DNA of 64,000 nt from JAVBQF01 sp031549195. Its GTDB lineage: Bacteria > Bacillota_I > Bacilli_A > RF39 > UBA660. Below the pieces are notes generated by a model that was not told the origin of the DNA, searched no databases, and worked only from the letters and a program-made list of their open reading frames with translations. Made by a program: the position numbers and the translations under genes. The stretch covers positions 1 through 64,000 of the forward strand of contig JAVBQF010000001.1 in assembly GCA_031549195.1 (NCBI GenBank), given 5' to 3'. This document shows positions 53,153-61,864 of this stretch, piece by piece; within the stretch, counting starts at the first letter, position 1, and each line of letters opens with the position of its first letter.

Positions 53153-54615
53153 TAGTACACACTGTAAGGGTTAATAGAACTAGTTCCATTTGCAAACGGA
53201 ACACCTTTATATATAGAAAAGTGTAAGTGAGTTCCAAATGCATACCCTGTGCTACCCATTGATCCTATTTTGTCTCCCATTGATACTACCTGACCTGCTG
53301 ATACATTTAATGATGCCATATGTGCATATAGTGAGTAATATCCATTATTATGGTTAATAATTATGTAATTTCCATTATATGAATCAAATCTTGAAACAGT
53401 TACAACACCATTATTAGCCGCATATATTGGAGAGCCATATCCTGTACCAGAAATATCTATTCCTTCATGGAATTTTCCCCAACGCCATCCATATGTACTC
53501 ATTACGATGTATGGTTTATTTGTTGGCCAGAACCAAACGCCTAAGTTACCTATTGCTGCCTTTTTATTTCCCTTAATAATTATTTCTGTTACGGCTGGCT
53601 TTATTTCCTCTGTTGATGCGATAACAGCTGATGTTACATCACCATTTGTCATCTGTATTTTTGTAGTAACTTTATCAGCACCGTTTACGCCCTTTTGTTT
53701 AACTTTTTCTACTCCTGCTAAAAGGTCACCATCATATTCTATCTTTGTGTCATATTTTTTTGTTTGTACTTCTACTATATGAGATTCTTCTACAAATCTA
53801 ATTGCAGGTTTGATTAGACCAATATTAATAATTTGTCCTTTGTAAAGGAGGTTATTAACACTATTAAACTGAGGATTTGCTATTAAAAATTCTTGAAGAG
53901 ATAGTTTGTTCTTGTCAAGAATTGTATCAATATCATCGCCATCTTTCACTGTATATTTATCTTGTTCTTCTTTTGTTCCAAATAATAAGTATTTGCTTAT
54001 TTCTTCTTCGGTAACTAAAATATTTGATTTTGTTGATATTTTATCTTGTTTTATTGTTATATCATTTTTAATATACATGTCTTCAATTAGCTTACCTGTT
54101 TCTTTTATTTCTGGTTGTGTTTTATTAATAAAATTGTTGTATTCTGACTCTGTTGTAAAGGCTAAAATAGTATTTTGAAGTGATTTTTCAAACAAAGTCT
54201 TGTCTAGTATGTAAAGAATTTTATCTTCTTCTTGCTCTTTACCATCTTCATTGCTTACTTCAACACCCTTAATCTTTACAACATATCCATTTATAGTGAA
54301 ATATGAATTATCTTTAATTGTTGTATATAGTGTATCTTCTGGTGATATTTTTTCATTATAAGTAGTCTCTCTTATTATATCTAAATCATTAGGTATATAC
54401 ACTTTATCTACTTTATATTTTTCTTTTATTTCCTGTTGCCCGCTGTCAATATATTCTTCTAATTTCTCTTTTGACTCTATAAATCCAATTGTTTTACCTT
54501 CAAGATATACACGATATAGTTCTTTAGGCTCAAATGTTTCTTTATAATCAAAAAAGAAAACGATTGAACTAAGTAAAAGTCCAAAAATAATAAATATTAT
54601 ATTTTTCTTACTCAT
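53152..54615 (-). CDS. M23 peptidase with LysM and G5 domains
   Basis: The 487-aa exported protein has a signal anchor (about 4-20), an unassigned region (25-210), a LysM motif (about 215-265; V-K-D-G-D-D-I-D-T-I), a G5 domain (about 275-345) and a LytM/M23 endopeptidase (about 370-487) with H-E-G-I-D-I and H-L-H-F-S zinc motifs. It should cut peptidoglycan cross-bridges. ATG 54615 follows AAGGGAG and overlaps dnaB by 8 nt; its stop is joined to walJ through TAATG. Confidence 0.92.
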   Translation of the reverse strand: MSKKNIIFIIFGLLLSSIVFFFDYKETFEPKELYRVYLEGKTIGFIESKEKLEEYIDSGQQEIKEKYKVDKVYIPNDLDIIRETTYNEKISPEDTLYTTIKDNSYFTINGYVVKIKGVEVSNEDGKEQEEDKILYILDKTLFEKSLQNTILAFTTESEYNNFINKTQPEIKETGKLIEDMYIKNDITIKQDKISTKSNILVTEEEISKYLLFGTKEEQDKYTVKDGDDIDTILDKNKLSLQEFLIANPQFNSVNNLLYKGQIINIGLIKPAIRFVEESHIVEVQTKKYDTKIEYDGDLLAGVEKVKQKGVNGADKVTTKIQMTNGDVTSAVIASTEEIKPAVTEIIIKGNKKAAIGNLGVWFWPTNKPYIVMSTYGWRWGKFHEGIDISGTGYGSPIYAANNGVVTVSRFDSYNGNYIIINHNNGYYSLYAHMASLNVSAGQVVSMGDKIGSMGSTGYAFGTHLHFSIYKGVPFANGTSSINPYSVY

Positions 54616-55969
54616 GTTTATCTCCCTTGGCGCTATACTCATCTAAAACCGAGAAGAATGTAGAAGTATCTTTCTTAAATCTTAATGGAACTATTCCCAC
54701 TGCTCCATTTCTATGTTTTGCAAAAATAAACTCACTTTCACTTATGTTATCTTCTCTTTGTTTTTCAGCATCGTAATAGTCATCTCTATATAAGAAACCA
54801 ACAATATCCGCATCCTGCTCTATCGATCCTGACTCTCTTAGGTCACTTAACATTGGCTTTTTACTTTCTTTTCTTTGTTCAACAGAACGAGAAAGCTGTG
54901 CAAGCGCAACTACCGGAATATTTAATTCCATTGCCATCATTTTAAGAGATCTTGAAATATCAGACACTTCTTGCTGCCTATTTGAACCATAATTAGTAGA
55001 ACTAGTAACTAACTGTAAATAGTCAATTATAACAAGGCCTAAACCATCTTCGCTACTTGCTAGTCTTCTACATTTGCTCCTAATTTCTCCAATTGTAACC
55101 CCTGGTGTATCATCTATATAAAGCTTGGCGTTTTCTAATTGGCTAATTGCTTCATTAACTCTTCCCCAGTCATTTCGAAGATTCCCTGATGCAAGTTTAT
55201 ATCCTTCAACTTGACCAAGTGAGCTTATCATACGACTTGCTAATTGTTCCGCTCCCATTTCAAGGTTAAAAATTGCAACGGTTTTATCTGTATTGATAGC
55301 GACATTTGTTGCCAAATTACATGCCCACGCTGTCTTTCCCATACCTGGACGTGATGCAACTATAATAAGTTGATGTTCATGAAACCCTGATGTCATCTGA
55401 TCAATTCTTGCCCACCCCGTTGGAATACCAGTAACTTCACCTTTAGTCATTGATAATTTTTCAAGATTTGCTTGGGTTGATTTTAATACTTCTTTTATAT
55501 TTCTAAATTCTGTAGATCTTTTATTTTTAACAATATCTAATATTTTTCTTTCAGCTTCATCTAACGTCTCATTTATACTACTATTACTTACATATGCAGA
55601 TGTCGTTATGTCAGTAGAAACTTCAATTAAACGTCTTTTTAATGCACTTTCTATAACTAATTTAATATATTGATCAATATTTGCTGCTGTTGGGACATTA
55701 TTAAATATTTCACTTAAATATTCTACTCCACCAACAGTATTTAAAACGCCTTTATTTTTAAGTTCCGATGTTACTGTTGTCGCATCTATTGGTATCTTTT
55801 TATCCGCCATTTCTTTGACAGTTTCAAATATAACACCATTTTTATCATAAAAGAAAGACTCCTTTGACAATGAATCGCATGCTTTCTGCAGTGCGAAAGA
55901 AGATAGAAACATTGAACCTAATACTGATTGTTCAGCCTCTAAATTGCTTGGCATTTCTTTCCCCTTCAT
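54608..55969 (-). CDS. dnaB: Replicative DNA helicase
   Basis: DnaB (DnaC in Bacillus nomenclature), 453 aa. N-terminal domain (about 5-105) binds primase, RecA-like domain has Walker A R-P-G-M-G-K-T (about 200-206), and C-terminal R-E-S-G-S-I-E-Q-D-A-D is intact. ATG 55969 is preferred over the GTG at 55978, which lies in the ribosome site. The gdpP-rplI-dnaB order matches Bacillus. Confidence 0.97.
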   Translation of the reverse strand: MKGKEMPSNLEAEQSVLGSMFLSSFALQKACDSLSKESFFYDKNGVIFETVKEMADKKIPIDATTVTSELKNKGVLNTVGGVEYLSEIFNNVPTAANIDQYIKLVIESALKRRLIEVSTDITTSAYVSNSSINETLDEAERKILDIVKNKRSTEFRNIKEVLKSTQANLEKLSMTKGEVTGIPTGWARIDQMTSGFHEHQLIIVASRPGMGKTAWACNLATNVAINTDKTVAIFNLEMGAEQLASRMISSLGQVEGYKLASGNLRNDWGRVNEAISQLENAKLYIDDTPGVTIGEIRSKCRRLASSEDGLGLVIIDYLQLVTSSTNYGSNRQQEVSDISRSLKMMAMELNIPVVALAQLSRSVEQRKESKKPMLSDLRESGSIEQDADIVGFLYRDDYYDAEKQREDNISESEFIFAKHRNGAVGIVPLRFKKDTSTFFSVLDEYSAKGDKHE

Positions 55970-55981
55970 TATAATCACTTC

Positions 55982-56422
55982 CTACTTTTCAAGTTTTATT
56001 TTTACTTTGGCAAATATATCCTTATATAAGTTTATTTTTACTGTGTGATATCCAAGTGCTGATATTGTGTGGTCTATATCTACTTGTTTTTTATCTATTA
56101 TATAATTTAACTTGTCTAATTCATCTTTTATTTGTTTTGCGCTTATGCTTCCAAACACTTTATCTCCAGCACCAGTTTTTACTGTAAATGTAAGTTCAAT
56201 TTTTTCTAGCTTTTCTTTCATATCTTTTGCTTTAATTTTATTTTGTTCATCAAGTGCTTTTTCGTTTTCCTTTACTTGTTGAAAATTATGATAATTTTGT
56301 TCATTTAGTTTTGTAGCATATCCTTTTGCAATTAAGAAGTTTTGAGCATAACCATCTTTTACTTCTTTGATTTCTCCTTTTTTACCCTGTCCCTTTAAAT
56401 CTTTAATAAATAATACTTTCAT
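55982..56422 (-). CDS. rplI: 50S ribosomal protein L9
   Basis: L9 of 146 aa with the N-domain D-L-K-G-Q-G-K-K-G-E-I (about 8-18), the long connecting helix and the C-terminal rRNA-binding domain (G-S-I-S-A-K-Q-I). AAGGAGG precedes ATG 56422. It lies 12 nt before dnaB and 13 nt behind the GdpP-like gene. Confidence 0.97.
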   Translation of the reverse strand: MKVLFIKDLKGQGKKGEIKEVKDGYAQNFLIAKGYATKLNEQNYHNFQQVKENEKALDEQNKIKAKDMKEKLEKIELTFTVKTGAGDKVFGSISAKQIKDELDKLNYIIDKKQVDIDHTISALGYHTVKINLYKDIFAKVKIKLEK

Positions 56423-56435
56423 AAGTACCTCCTTA

Positions 56436-57404
56436 TTATAACATATTTACAAGCTTTATTACTTCCTTATCTACTTCTTTTAATGTCATATTAGAAATTC
56501 TAGCAGCTGCTTCATGTGTATCTCCTCCGCCGCCAAACTGTTCTAATATTTTTCCAATGTCAATATTTCCCATAGATCTGGCACTAATACCAATTGTATT
56601 TTTATCTACTCTTCCAATTACGAACGATGCTTCCATACCATTAAATAGTAAAATAGTATCCGCGATCTTTGCTAAGTCTTCCCTTCTATATATTTCTCTA
56701 TATCTTCCTTTTGAAACAGCAATGTTTTTAATCAGCTTAACCTCTGTAATAACTTTTTGCCTTTCTATATACTCCTTCAAGTCTTGCTTCAATACATATT
56801 GAACATACATCATGTCCGCACCGTTTTTAGATAAATAGTAAGATGCTTTAAACGTATTGGCGGTTGTTTTCAACACATAGTTATTTGTATCCAGTACTAT
56901 CCCAGAAAGTATAACAGTAGCAAGTTCTGATCCAATCTGTATTTTATTATATTCAAGAAGTTCTGCAATCATTTCACATACACTAGATGTATTTTGATCT
57001 ATTACCTTTAATCCAAATTTAATTGAAGACTCTCCTAATCCATGATGATCTATTATAAGTACTTCTTTAAATTTTTCAAGAAGTTTTTCATTTTGTAATA
57101 AATATTCCTTGTTAGTATCTAATATAATTAGAAGACTCTTTTTTACTATCTTATCTTTTATATCTTTACTCTTTACAATTGTATAGTTATCTCTTGTTTT
57201 TTCTAATACTTTTTTCACACCTAATTCCAATTTTTTATCATCGAGGATTATAAAGGTGTCTTTATTGCTTTTTTTTGCAAATTGATACATTCCATAGCAG
57301 CTTCCAATTGCGTCTAAGTCAATATCTCTATGCCCCATAATAAAAATGTTGCTTGCTTTATTGATACATCTTTTTATTTGTTTATTGAAATCTATTATAG
57401 ACAT
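56436..57404 (-). CDS. DHH/DHHA1 phosphodiesterase, GdpP-like but lacking the sensor half
   Basis: At 322 aa this corresponds to the catalytic half of GdpP (659 aa in Bacillus), the c-di-AMP phosphodiesterase. Metal motifs are G-H-R-D-I-D-L-D-A (24-32), I-L-D-T-N (about 94-98) and D-H-H-G (119-122). DHHA1 ends in G-G-G-G-D-T-H-E-A-A. The membrane, PAS and degenerate GGDEF domains are missing, and no frame encoding them lies upstream. A clear AAGGTGACATT before ATG 57404 shows it is a complete gene. An NrnA/PdeB-like nuclease or c-di-AMP enzyme is also possible, but synteny with rplI favours GdpP. Confidence 0.85.
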   Translation of the reverse strand: MSIIDFNKQIKRCINKASNIFIMGHRDIDLDAIGSCYGMYQFAKKSNKDTFIILDDKKLELGVKKVLEKTRDNYTIVKSKDIKDKIVKKSLLIILDTNKEYLLQNEKLLEKFKEVLIIDHHGLGESSIKFGLKVIDQNTSSVCEMIAELLEYNKIQIGSELATVILSGIVLDTNNYVLKTTANTFKASYYLSKNGADMMYVQYVLKQDLKEYIERQKVITEVKLIKNIAVSKGRYREIYRREDLAKIADTILLFNGMEASFVIGRVDKNTIGISARSMGNIDIGKILEQFGGGGDTHEAAARISNMTLKEVDKEVIKLVNML

Positions 57405-57481
57405 AATGTCACCTTCTTAGTAACTATTATTATACACTAAAAAGAAAGATATTCAAAGCCCTGCTTTAATATTTGTGCAAA

Positions 57482-57505
57482 AGAAAAAGTCTATATTGTA
57501 GACTA
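57482..57505 (-). terminator. Intrinsic terminator overlapping the yabQ stop codon
   Basis: AGTCTA (57488-57493) pairs with TAGACT (57499-57504), followed by minus-strand T's. TAG (57505-57503) is in the stem. Confidence 0.75.
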
Positions 57506-57799
57506 ATTAGTGGCTTTTGCTTTTTTAAATCTAAGTATTTTAGTCTTTTTATTTCCTATAACAAAACCTAATATTATAGATATAAATAAATAGTAGCTAA
57601 TTATACCATTGTTTATTTTGACAAGTAGCAAGAAATATAGGAGTACACTACTAATTATAAACAGTTCTGTTGATAAAATCTTAATTATTTTTCTTTTATT
57701 AAATAAATACTTATAAAAGAAATTAAAAATCATTGATATAAACATTCCAAACACTAAGGAATAAATTAATGATTGTATTTGTACTTCTAGTGTCATCAT
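57503..57799 (-). CDS. yabQ: Spore cortex protein YabQ-like
   Basis: The 98-aa protein consists mostly of three hydrophobic segments (about 8-28, 40-62, 68-85) and a basic tail. Its place directly behind yabP, with the ATGA-type overlap, is the Bacillus arrangement; YabQ is needed for spore cortex formation. It is shorter than Bacillus YabQ (211 aa), lacking the C-terminal domain, so identity relies on synteny and topology. Confidence 0.78.
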   Translation of the reverse strand: MMTLEVQIQSLIYSLVFGMFISMIFNFFYKYLFNKRKIIKILSTELFIISSVLLYFLLLVKINNGIISYYLFISIILGFVIGNKKTKILRFKKAKATN

Positions 57800-58089
57800 T
57801 TAAATAGCCTATTAAAAATACTTTCCTCTTTGTCTTTTTTCTTCATATCTTCTACATAAGTAAAACTCTTTATTAATCCTTTTATAGATACATTTCCTTG
57901 CATTGTATCAAGTTTAATTAATTCCAAATCTTCTCCTTTAACAATTAAAAATCCCATGATTGTTTCCATTAAAAATTCTTCATTGTCAAAGTTTTCTATT
58001 TTTTTTACCCCGGTTACTATCAAATTTTTTCTTTCTACTACACTAATGCCATGATTATAGTTTGTTATTACATTTTCTGCCTTGTCCAT
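57796..58089 (-). CDS. yabP: Sporulation protein YabP
   Basis: The 97-aa protein has the YabP/YqfC fold signature: V-T-G-V-K-K-I-E-N-F-D (about 26-36) and G-E-D-L-E-L-I-K-L-D (about 51-60). YabP localises to the forespore membrane and is involved in cortex formation. AGGAGG precedes ATG 58089. Followed by overlapping yabQ. Confidence 0.9.
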   Translation of the reverse strand: MDKAENVITNYNHGISVVERKNLIVTGVKKIENFDNEEFLMETIMGFLIVKGEDLELIKLDTMQGNVSIKGLIKSFTYVEDMKKKDKEESIFNRLFK

Positions 58090-58139
58090 AATTATTCCTC
58101 CTAATCAAGCTTATGATTAGTAAATAAATTTATGACAAC

Positions 58140-58159
58140 AAAAAAAGCCTTATGGCTTT
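58140..58159 (-). terminator. Intrinsic terminator after spoVG
   Basis: AAAGCC (58144-58149) pairs with GGCTTT (58154-58159); T's follow on minus. Confidence 0.8.
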
Positions 58160-58162
58160 CAA

Positions 58163-58444
58163 TTATTCAGCTTCATTATATGCTTTTAAGATTTCTTCGT
58201 TGAACATTGCACGAACTTCAGAATTGATTGGATGTACTGTGTCATAGTGTTCTACAACCTTCTCTCCATTTTCATTAGTAAATTCTCTTTTTGTGCTAGG
58301 CATTGCAGCAAATAAACCATTTTTTCCTTCAATGACTCTAATGTTGTGAATTGCTAATACATCATCAATCAATATAGAGATTCTCGCTTTCATACGAGAT
58401 CCTGCACGCTCTTCCTTCTTTACTTTTATTGATGTTATCTTCAT
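58163..58444 (-). CDS. spoVG: Septation/sporulation regulator SpoVG
   Basis: The 93-aa protein has the SpoVG core I-L-I-D-D-V-L-A-I-H-N-I-R-V-I-E-G (25-41) and P-S-T-K-R-E-F. SpoVG binds DNA/RNA and influences asymmetric septation and virulence regulators. GGAGGTAGG precedes ATG 58444. It lies close to veg and yabG, as in Bacillus. Confidence 0.96.
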   Translation of the reverse strand: MKITSIKVKKEERAGSRMKARISILIDDVLAIHNIRVIEGKNGLFAAMPSTKREFTNENGEKVVEHYDTVHPINSEVRAMFNEEILKAYNEAE

Positions 58445-58516
58445 AATATGCCTACCTCCTTTAAAGTGTAAAACTATACATTTTAATTGTATAATATTTT
58501 TATAAAAATTGCAAGT

Positions 58517-58738
58517 TTATTCAACAAATATTTCTAAACTATCTGTTAGAACATCGCTATAACTAAATGATTTTATTTGCTCTTTATTTTTCTCAAGTCT
58601 AACTAAAAAAACATAGTTGTATGTGTTTTCTATTGTACCATGAAATTCTTCAACTTGATTTCTACTCCCATTAAATTTAAATTTTATAATTTTGCCCTTA
58701 CTTCCTTCAATTTTTTCTCTTACCTTATCTATATTCAT
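58517..58738 (-). CDS. veg: Veg family protein
   Basis: The 73-aa protein is a small beta-barrel of the Veg family (G-S-K-G-K-I-I-K-F-K, R-N-Q-V-E-E-F-H-G-T). Veg stimulates biofilm genes in Bacillus. Its ATG overlaps the yabG TGA stop as ATGA. Gene order yabG-veg matches Bacillus. Confidence 0.93.
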   Translation of the reverse strand: MNIDKVREKIEGSKGKIIKFKFNGSRNQVEEFHGTIENTYNYVFLVRLEKNKEQIKSFSYSDVLTDSLEIFVE

Positions 58739-59517
58739 CTTGGGTACCCCACATACATGGTTCCATTTGTTATTATGCCTCCTATACCTTCTTCCTTATA
58801 TTTTGTTTTGTTAATAATATCAATCAAATCAATATTTTTATTTTTATCTGATAGTGCGATTGATGAAGCAACTATTGCCGGATCTAATGCATGAATGTTG
58901 ACTCTTTTTGGACTAGAGGCAAAGTTTGCACCTGCTTTTATTAGTTCCTCATAATCAGATTGGCAGGCCCCTGCAATAATTATTAATTTGTCCTGTGATT
59001 TTTCGTACTCTCGCGCTTCTTTTATTGCTGAAATAAAGTTATTACTATTTTTATAGTTTTTAATATCCTCTATCTTTTTATTTTTTTTATAATATACATC
59101 ATGACCAGTAATTACAACAATGTCAGGGGTTAAGTCTTCTAAATATTTTCTTATGTTAGGGGCAATTTCATTTTCTTTTAATTGCAATCCAAAGGCCATA
59201 ACTTTAATTCTTTTGTAGAAATTCATGCATCGATTTAAATAATCAATATCGCCATCAATGTGTAATACTTTGCCAGGTAAATAGAAATACTTTCCTCGGT
59301 CAAGTGGTTTTCCCTCTTCAAGGTTTCTAGCAAATTCTTCGTCTTCACTGTCATCTTTCTTTCCAGCCATTCTTAAATCACTTAGTTCGCCATCAGCATA
59401 GAGTCTAACATCTACACCTTTTAGATATGCGACATTTTTATCTATTTGTGTTATCTTAAATAGCATATCATTATTATAAGAATCTCTTGTTACTAGGTCT
59501 CCTACTTTAAAAAGCAT
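58735..59517 (-). CDS. yabG: Sporulation-specific protease YabG
   Basis: YabG is a cysteine-type protease (clan with gingipain-like fold) that processes coat proteins. The 260-aa protein includes V-V-I-T-G-H-D (about 133-139, catalytic His candidate), I-A-G-A-C-Q-S (about 180-186, catalytic Cys candidate) and S-P-K-R-V-N-I-H. GGAGATG precedes ATG 59517. It is near the 290 aa of Bacillus YabG. Confidence 0.94.
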   Translation of the reverse strand: MLFKVGDLVTRDSYNNDMLFKITQIDKNVAYLKGVDVRLYADGELSDLRMAGKKDDSEDEEFARNLEEGKPLDRGKYFYLPGKVLHIDGDIDYLNRCMNFYKRIKVMAFGLQLKENEIAPNIRKYLEDLTPDIVVITGHDVYYKKNKKIEDIKNYKNSNNFISAIKEAREYEKSQDKLIIIAGACQSDYEELIKAGANFASSPKRVNIHALDPAIVASSIALSDKNKNIDLIDIINKTKYKEEGIGGIITNGTMYVGYPR

Positions 59518-59551
59518 ATAATCATCTCCAAGTAATTATATGCTTTCTCTT

Positions 59552-60337
59552 TTATAAATTATTACTGATATCTGCAAATACCTCTAAAGGTAACTCCTCC
59601 GCTCTTGTAGTTAAGTCCTTGTTGTATTTCTTTAATATATCCTCTATCTTATTCAAATTATATGATATAAGATTGTTTCTTAAATTTTTTCTTTTATGCA
59701 CAAATGAGTCTCTTACAAGCTTAAAAAAGACTTCTTCATTATTTACTTTTACTTTATTTTCTTTTTTATCAAGTGATAAGATTATGCTGTCAACATTTGG
59801 CTTTGGAACAAAACAATTTCTACTTACTACAAATAATTTTCTTATATTGAAATAATAGTTTAAAAACACTGTAATTGAGCCATATTCTTTTGATTTAGGC
59901 ACTGCTCCAAATCTATCACCAACTTCTTTTTGAACCATTATAACTATACGTTCAACGTTTAGCCTTTCTTCTACTAACTTATTTAGTATAGGAGTTGTTA
60001 TGTAATAAGGGAGGTTTGCTACAACATATAATTTATTATATTTAAAAGCTTCTATATCACTCTTTATATCTCTATTTAAAAAATCATCAAATATTATGTT
60101 AAAACTTTTTTCATTCTTAAACTCTGTTTCTAATACATCTTTTAACTCTGTATCTATTTCATATGCAAGAACCTTTGAGACCTTAACCAATTCTTTTGTT
60201 AGAGAACCACTTCCTGGGCCTATTTCAATAACAAGTGAATCTTTTTCAATTTCAGCGCTTGCTACAATTTTTCTTATAATGTTATTATCATTCAAAAAAT
60301 TTTGTCCATATTTCTTTTTAAAGTTATGCTCTAGCAT
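59552..60337 (-). CDS. ksgA: 16S rRNA adenine dimethyltransferase
   Basis: KsgA (RsmA) dimethylates the two adenosines near the 3' end of 16S rRNA. The protein is 261 aa from ATG 60337 (GGTGATAATT). Motifs: K-Y-G-Q-N-F-L-N-D, I-G-P-G-S-G-S-L-T, N-L-P-Y-Y-I-T-T. Position upstream of yabG matches Bacillus; rnmV (M5 nuclease) is missing between it and the 3D protein. Confidence 0.96.
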   Translation of the reverse strand: MLEHNFKKKYGQNFLNDNNIIRKIVASAEIEKDSLVIEIGPGSGSLTKELVKVSKVLAYEIDTELKDVLETEFKNEKSFNIIFDDFLNRDIKSDIEAFKYNKLYVVANLPYYITTPILNKLVEERLNVERIVIMVQKEVGDRFGAVPKSKEYGSITVFLNYYFNIRKLFVVSRNCFVPKPNVDSIILSLDKKENKVKVNNEEVFFKLVRDSFVHKRKNLRNNLISYNLNKIEDILKKYNKDLTTRAEELPLEVFADISNNL

Positions 60338-60382
60338 AATTATCACCGCTAATACTATAACACTTTAATATTAAGAATAAAA

Positions 60383-60411
60383 GAAAAATAACAAATATTA
60401 CTATTTGTTAT
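60383..60411 (-). terminator. Intrinsic terminator after the 3D-domain gene
   Basis: ATAACAAATA (60388-60397) pairs with TATTTGTTAT (60402-60411) around TTAC; minus-strand T's follow. Confidence 0.85.
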
Positions 60412-60420
60412 CTACTTCTT

Positions 60421-60993
60421 CTACCAGCCCCATCTTACTATTTCGTAAGATACCTTTTGTCTTCCGAAGCTATATGTACTTGATTCGTTTTTATATAACA
60501 AGTCCATTAGCGTGCCTTTTATGACGCCACCTCGATCTAGTACTATTGCAATGAATTCAGTTCCAATTGATGTCCCTGCTACTTTTACAATAGTTCCACA
60601 TGGTATTTGTCTATCTGCTGCAACTATTCTTGTTTCACCATATTCGCGATCTTTATAATAAACACTGTTTTTTACACTTGGATTTGGAGGGCATGCTACA
60701 TAGCCACTGCAGCCTACACAATCCGGACCGTAAGCTGTCATTGTTCCGTTATATTTTACAGGATTTGTTTTAGCATGTTCAACGACCTCTGCAATAGTTG
60801 AAACAGTTTTGACCTCTACTATATTTGGGTCATATGTTGTTTTTAAATTAACGGCTTGCACACTTCTTACTGAATCTATATTTAATACAGTTATGGTTGT
60901 TGATTTATTTGCTGTCGCAACAACAAAGAAAAGCACGATAAGAAATGTTATTACAAACAATTCATTTCTAATCATTTTTAATGTTCTTTTCAT
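60421..60993 (-). CDS. 3D-domain cell-wall protein (YabE-like)
   Basis: From ATG 60993 (GGTGGGATATA) the protein is 190 aa with a membrane anchor or signal peptide (about 9-28) and a C-terminal 3D domain (about 85-190) with conserved Asp residues in A-A-D-R-Q, V-L-D-R-G-G and M-D-L-L. 3D domains occur in resuscitation-type and MltA-like muralytic proteins. Bacillus YabE at the same locus also has DUF348 and G5 repeats, which are missing here. Extra Cys (D-C-V-G-C-S) may form a disulfide. Confidence 0.88.
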   Translation of the reverse strand: MKRTLKMIRNELFVITFLIVLFFVVATANKSTTITVLNIDSVRSVQAVNLKTTYDPNIVEVKTVSTIAEVVEHAKTNPVKYNGTMTAYGPDCVGCSGYVACPPNPSVKNSVYYKDREYGETRIVAADRQIPCGTIVKVAGTSIGTEFIAIVLDRGGVIKGTLMDLLYKNESSTYSFGRQKVSYEIVRWGW

Positions 60994-61045
60994 TATATCC
61001 CACCATTCTAACACGATAATATCATATCTGTTTTTTTATGTCAAT

Positions 61046-61804
61046 TTATTCCATATTTCGATATAAATTACAAACATTTCGAGTTGTTACTATAGCCACT
61101 TCTTCTGCTTTTATATTTTTTAATTCTGCTATTTTTGCTGCTATTATCGGTATATAACTTGGACTATTTTGCTTACCTCTAAAAGGAGTTGGCGCAAGGT
61201 AAGGACTATCTGTTTCTAAAACAATTGATTCAAGAGGTATTTCTTTTACCACTTCTTGGATTTTTGAATTATTAAACGTTACCACTCCACCAATACCAAG
61301 TAGATACCCAAGGCTTATATACTCTTTTGCTGCTTCTAACGATCCACTAAAACAGTGTATGATCCCTTTTAAATTATATTCTGATAAAATACTAAAAGTA
61401 TCAAGATGAGCATCTCGTGAATGAATTATAACTGGTAATTTAAGTTCTTTTGCTAACGACAATTGTTTTCTAAATAATTTTTGTTGTTTTTCTTTATTGT
61501 CTTTTACCCAATAATAGTCTAGACCTATCTCGCCTATTGCTAATACCTTTTTGTTTTTTGCTACTATTTCTTTTAAGTATTTTATGTCTTGTTCTTCAAT
61601 ATAGTTTGCCTCATTAGGGTGAAACCCAAGTGTTAGGTATATATTCTTAAATTTATTAGCTACTTCAATTGACTCTTTTATTCCTTTTTTATCACATCCA
61701 CTTATTATTAAAAAACTGACACCTTTATCATAAGCTTCTTCTATTACTTTATTTATATCTTCATAATAATCATTTGATAAATGAAGATGAGAGTCTATAT
61801 ACAT
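61046..61804 (-). CDS. tatD: TatD family nuclease
   Basis: Metal-dependent hydrolase of 252 aa. Ligands occur in D-S-H-L-H-L (4-9), G-E-I-G-L-D-Y (about 94-100), I-I-H-S-R-D-A, I-H-C-F-S-G and E-T-D-S-P-Y. TatD/YabD enzymes have 3'-5' exonuclease activity. It follows metG as in Bacillus (metS-yabD). GGTGATAAT precedes the ATG. Confidence 0.95.
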   Translation of the reverse strand: MYIDSHLHLSNDYYEDINKVIEEAYDKGVSFLIISGCDKKGIKESIEVANKFKNIYLTLGFHPNEANYIEEQDIKYLKEIVAKNKKVLAIGEIGLDYYWVKDNKEKQQKLFRKQLSLAKELKLPVIIHSRDAHLDTFSILSEYNLKGIIHCFSGSLEAAKEYISLGYLLGIGGVVTFNNSKIQEVVKEIPLESIVLETDSPYLAPTPFRGKQNSPSYIPIIAAKIAELKNIKAEEVAIVTTRNVCNLYRNME

Positions 61805-61832
61805 ATTATCACCAATTTAATTATACCATTTT

Positions 61833-61864
61833 TAAAAAAACAAAATAGACTGAAGTCTATTTTA
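61833..61864 (-). terminator. Intrinsic terminator overlapping the metG stop codon
   Basis: AAAATAGACT (61842-61851) pairs with AGTCTATTTT (61854-61863), then minus-strand T's. Part of TAA (61864-61862) lies in the stem. Confidence 0.85.
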
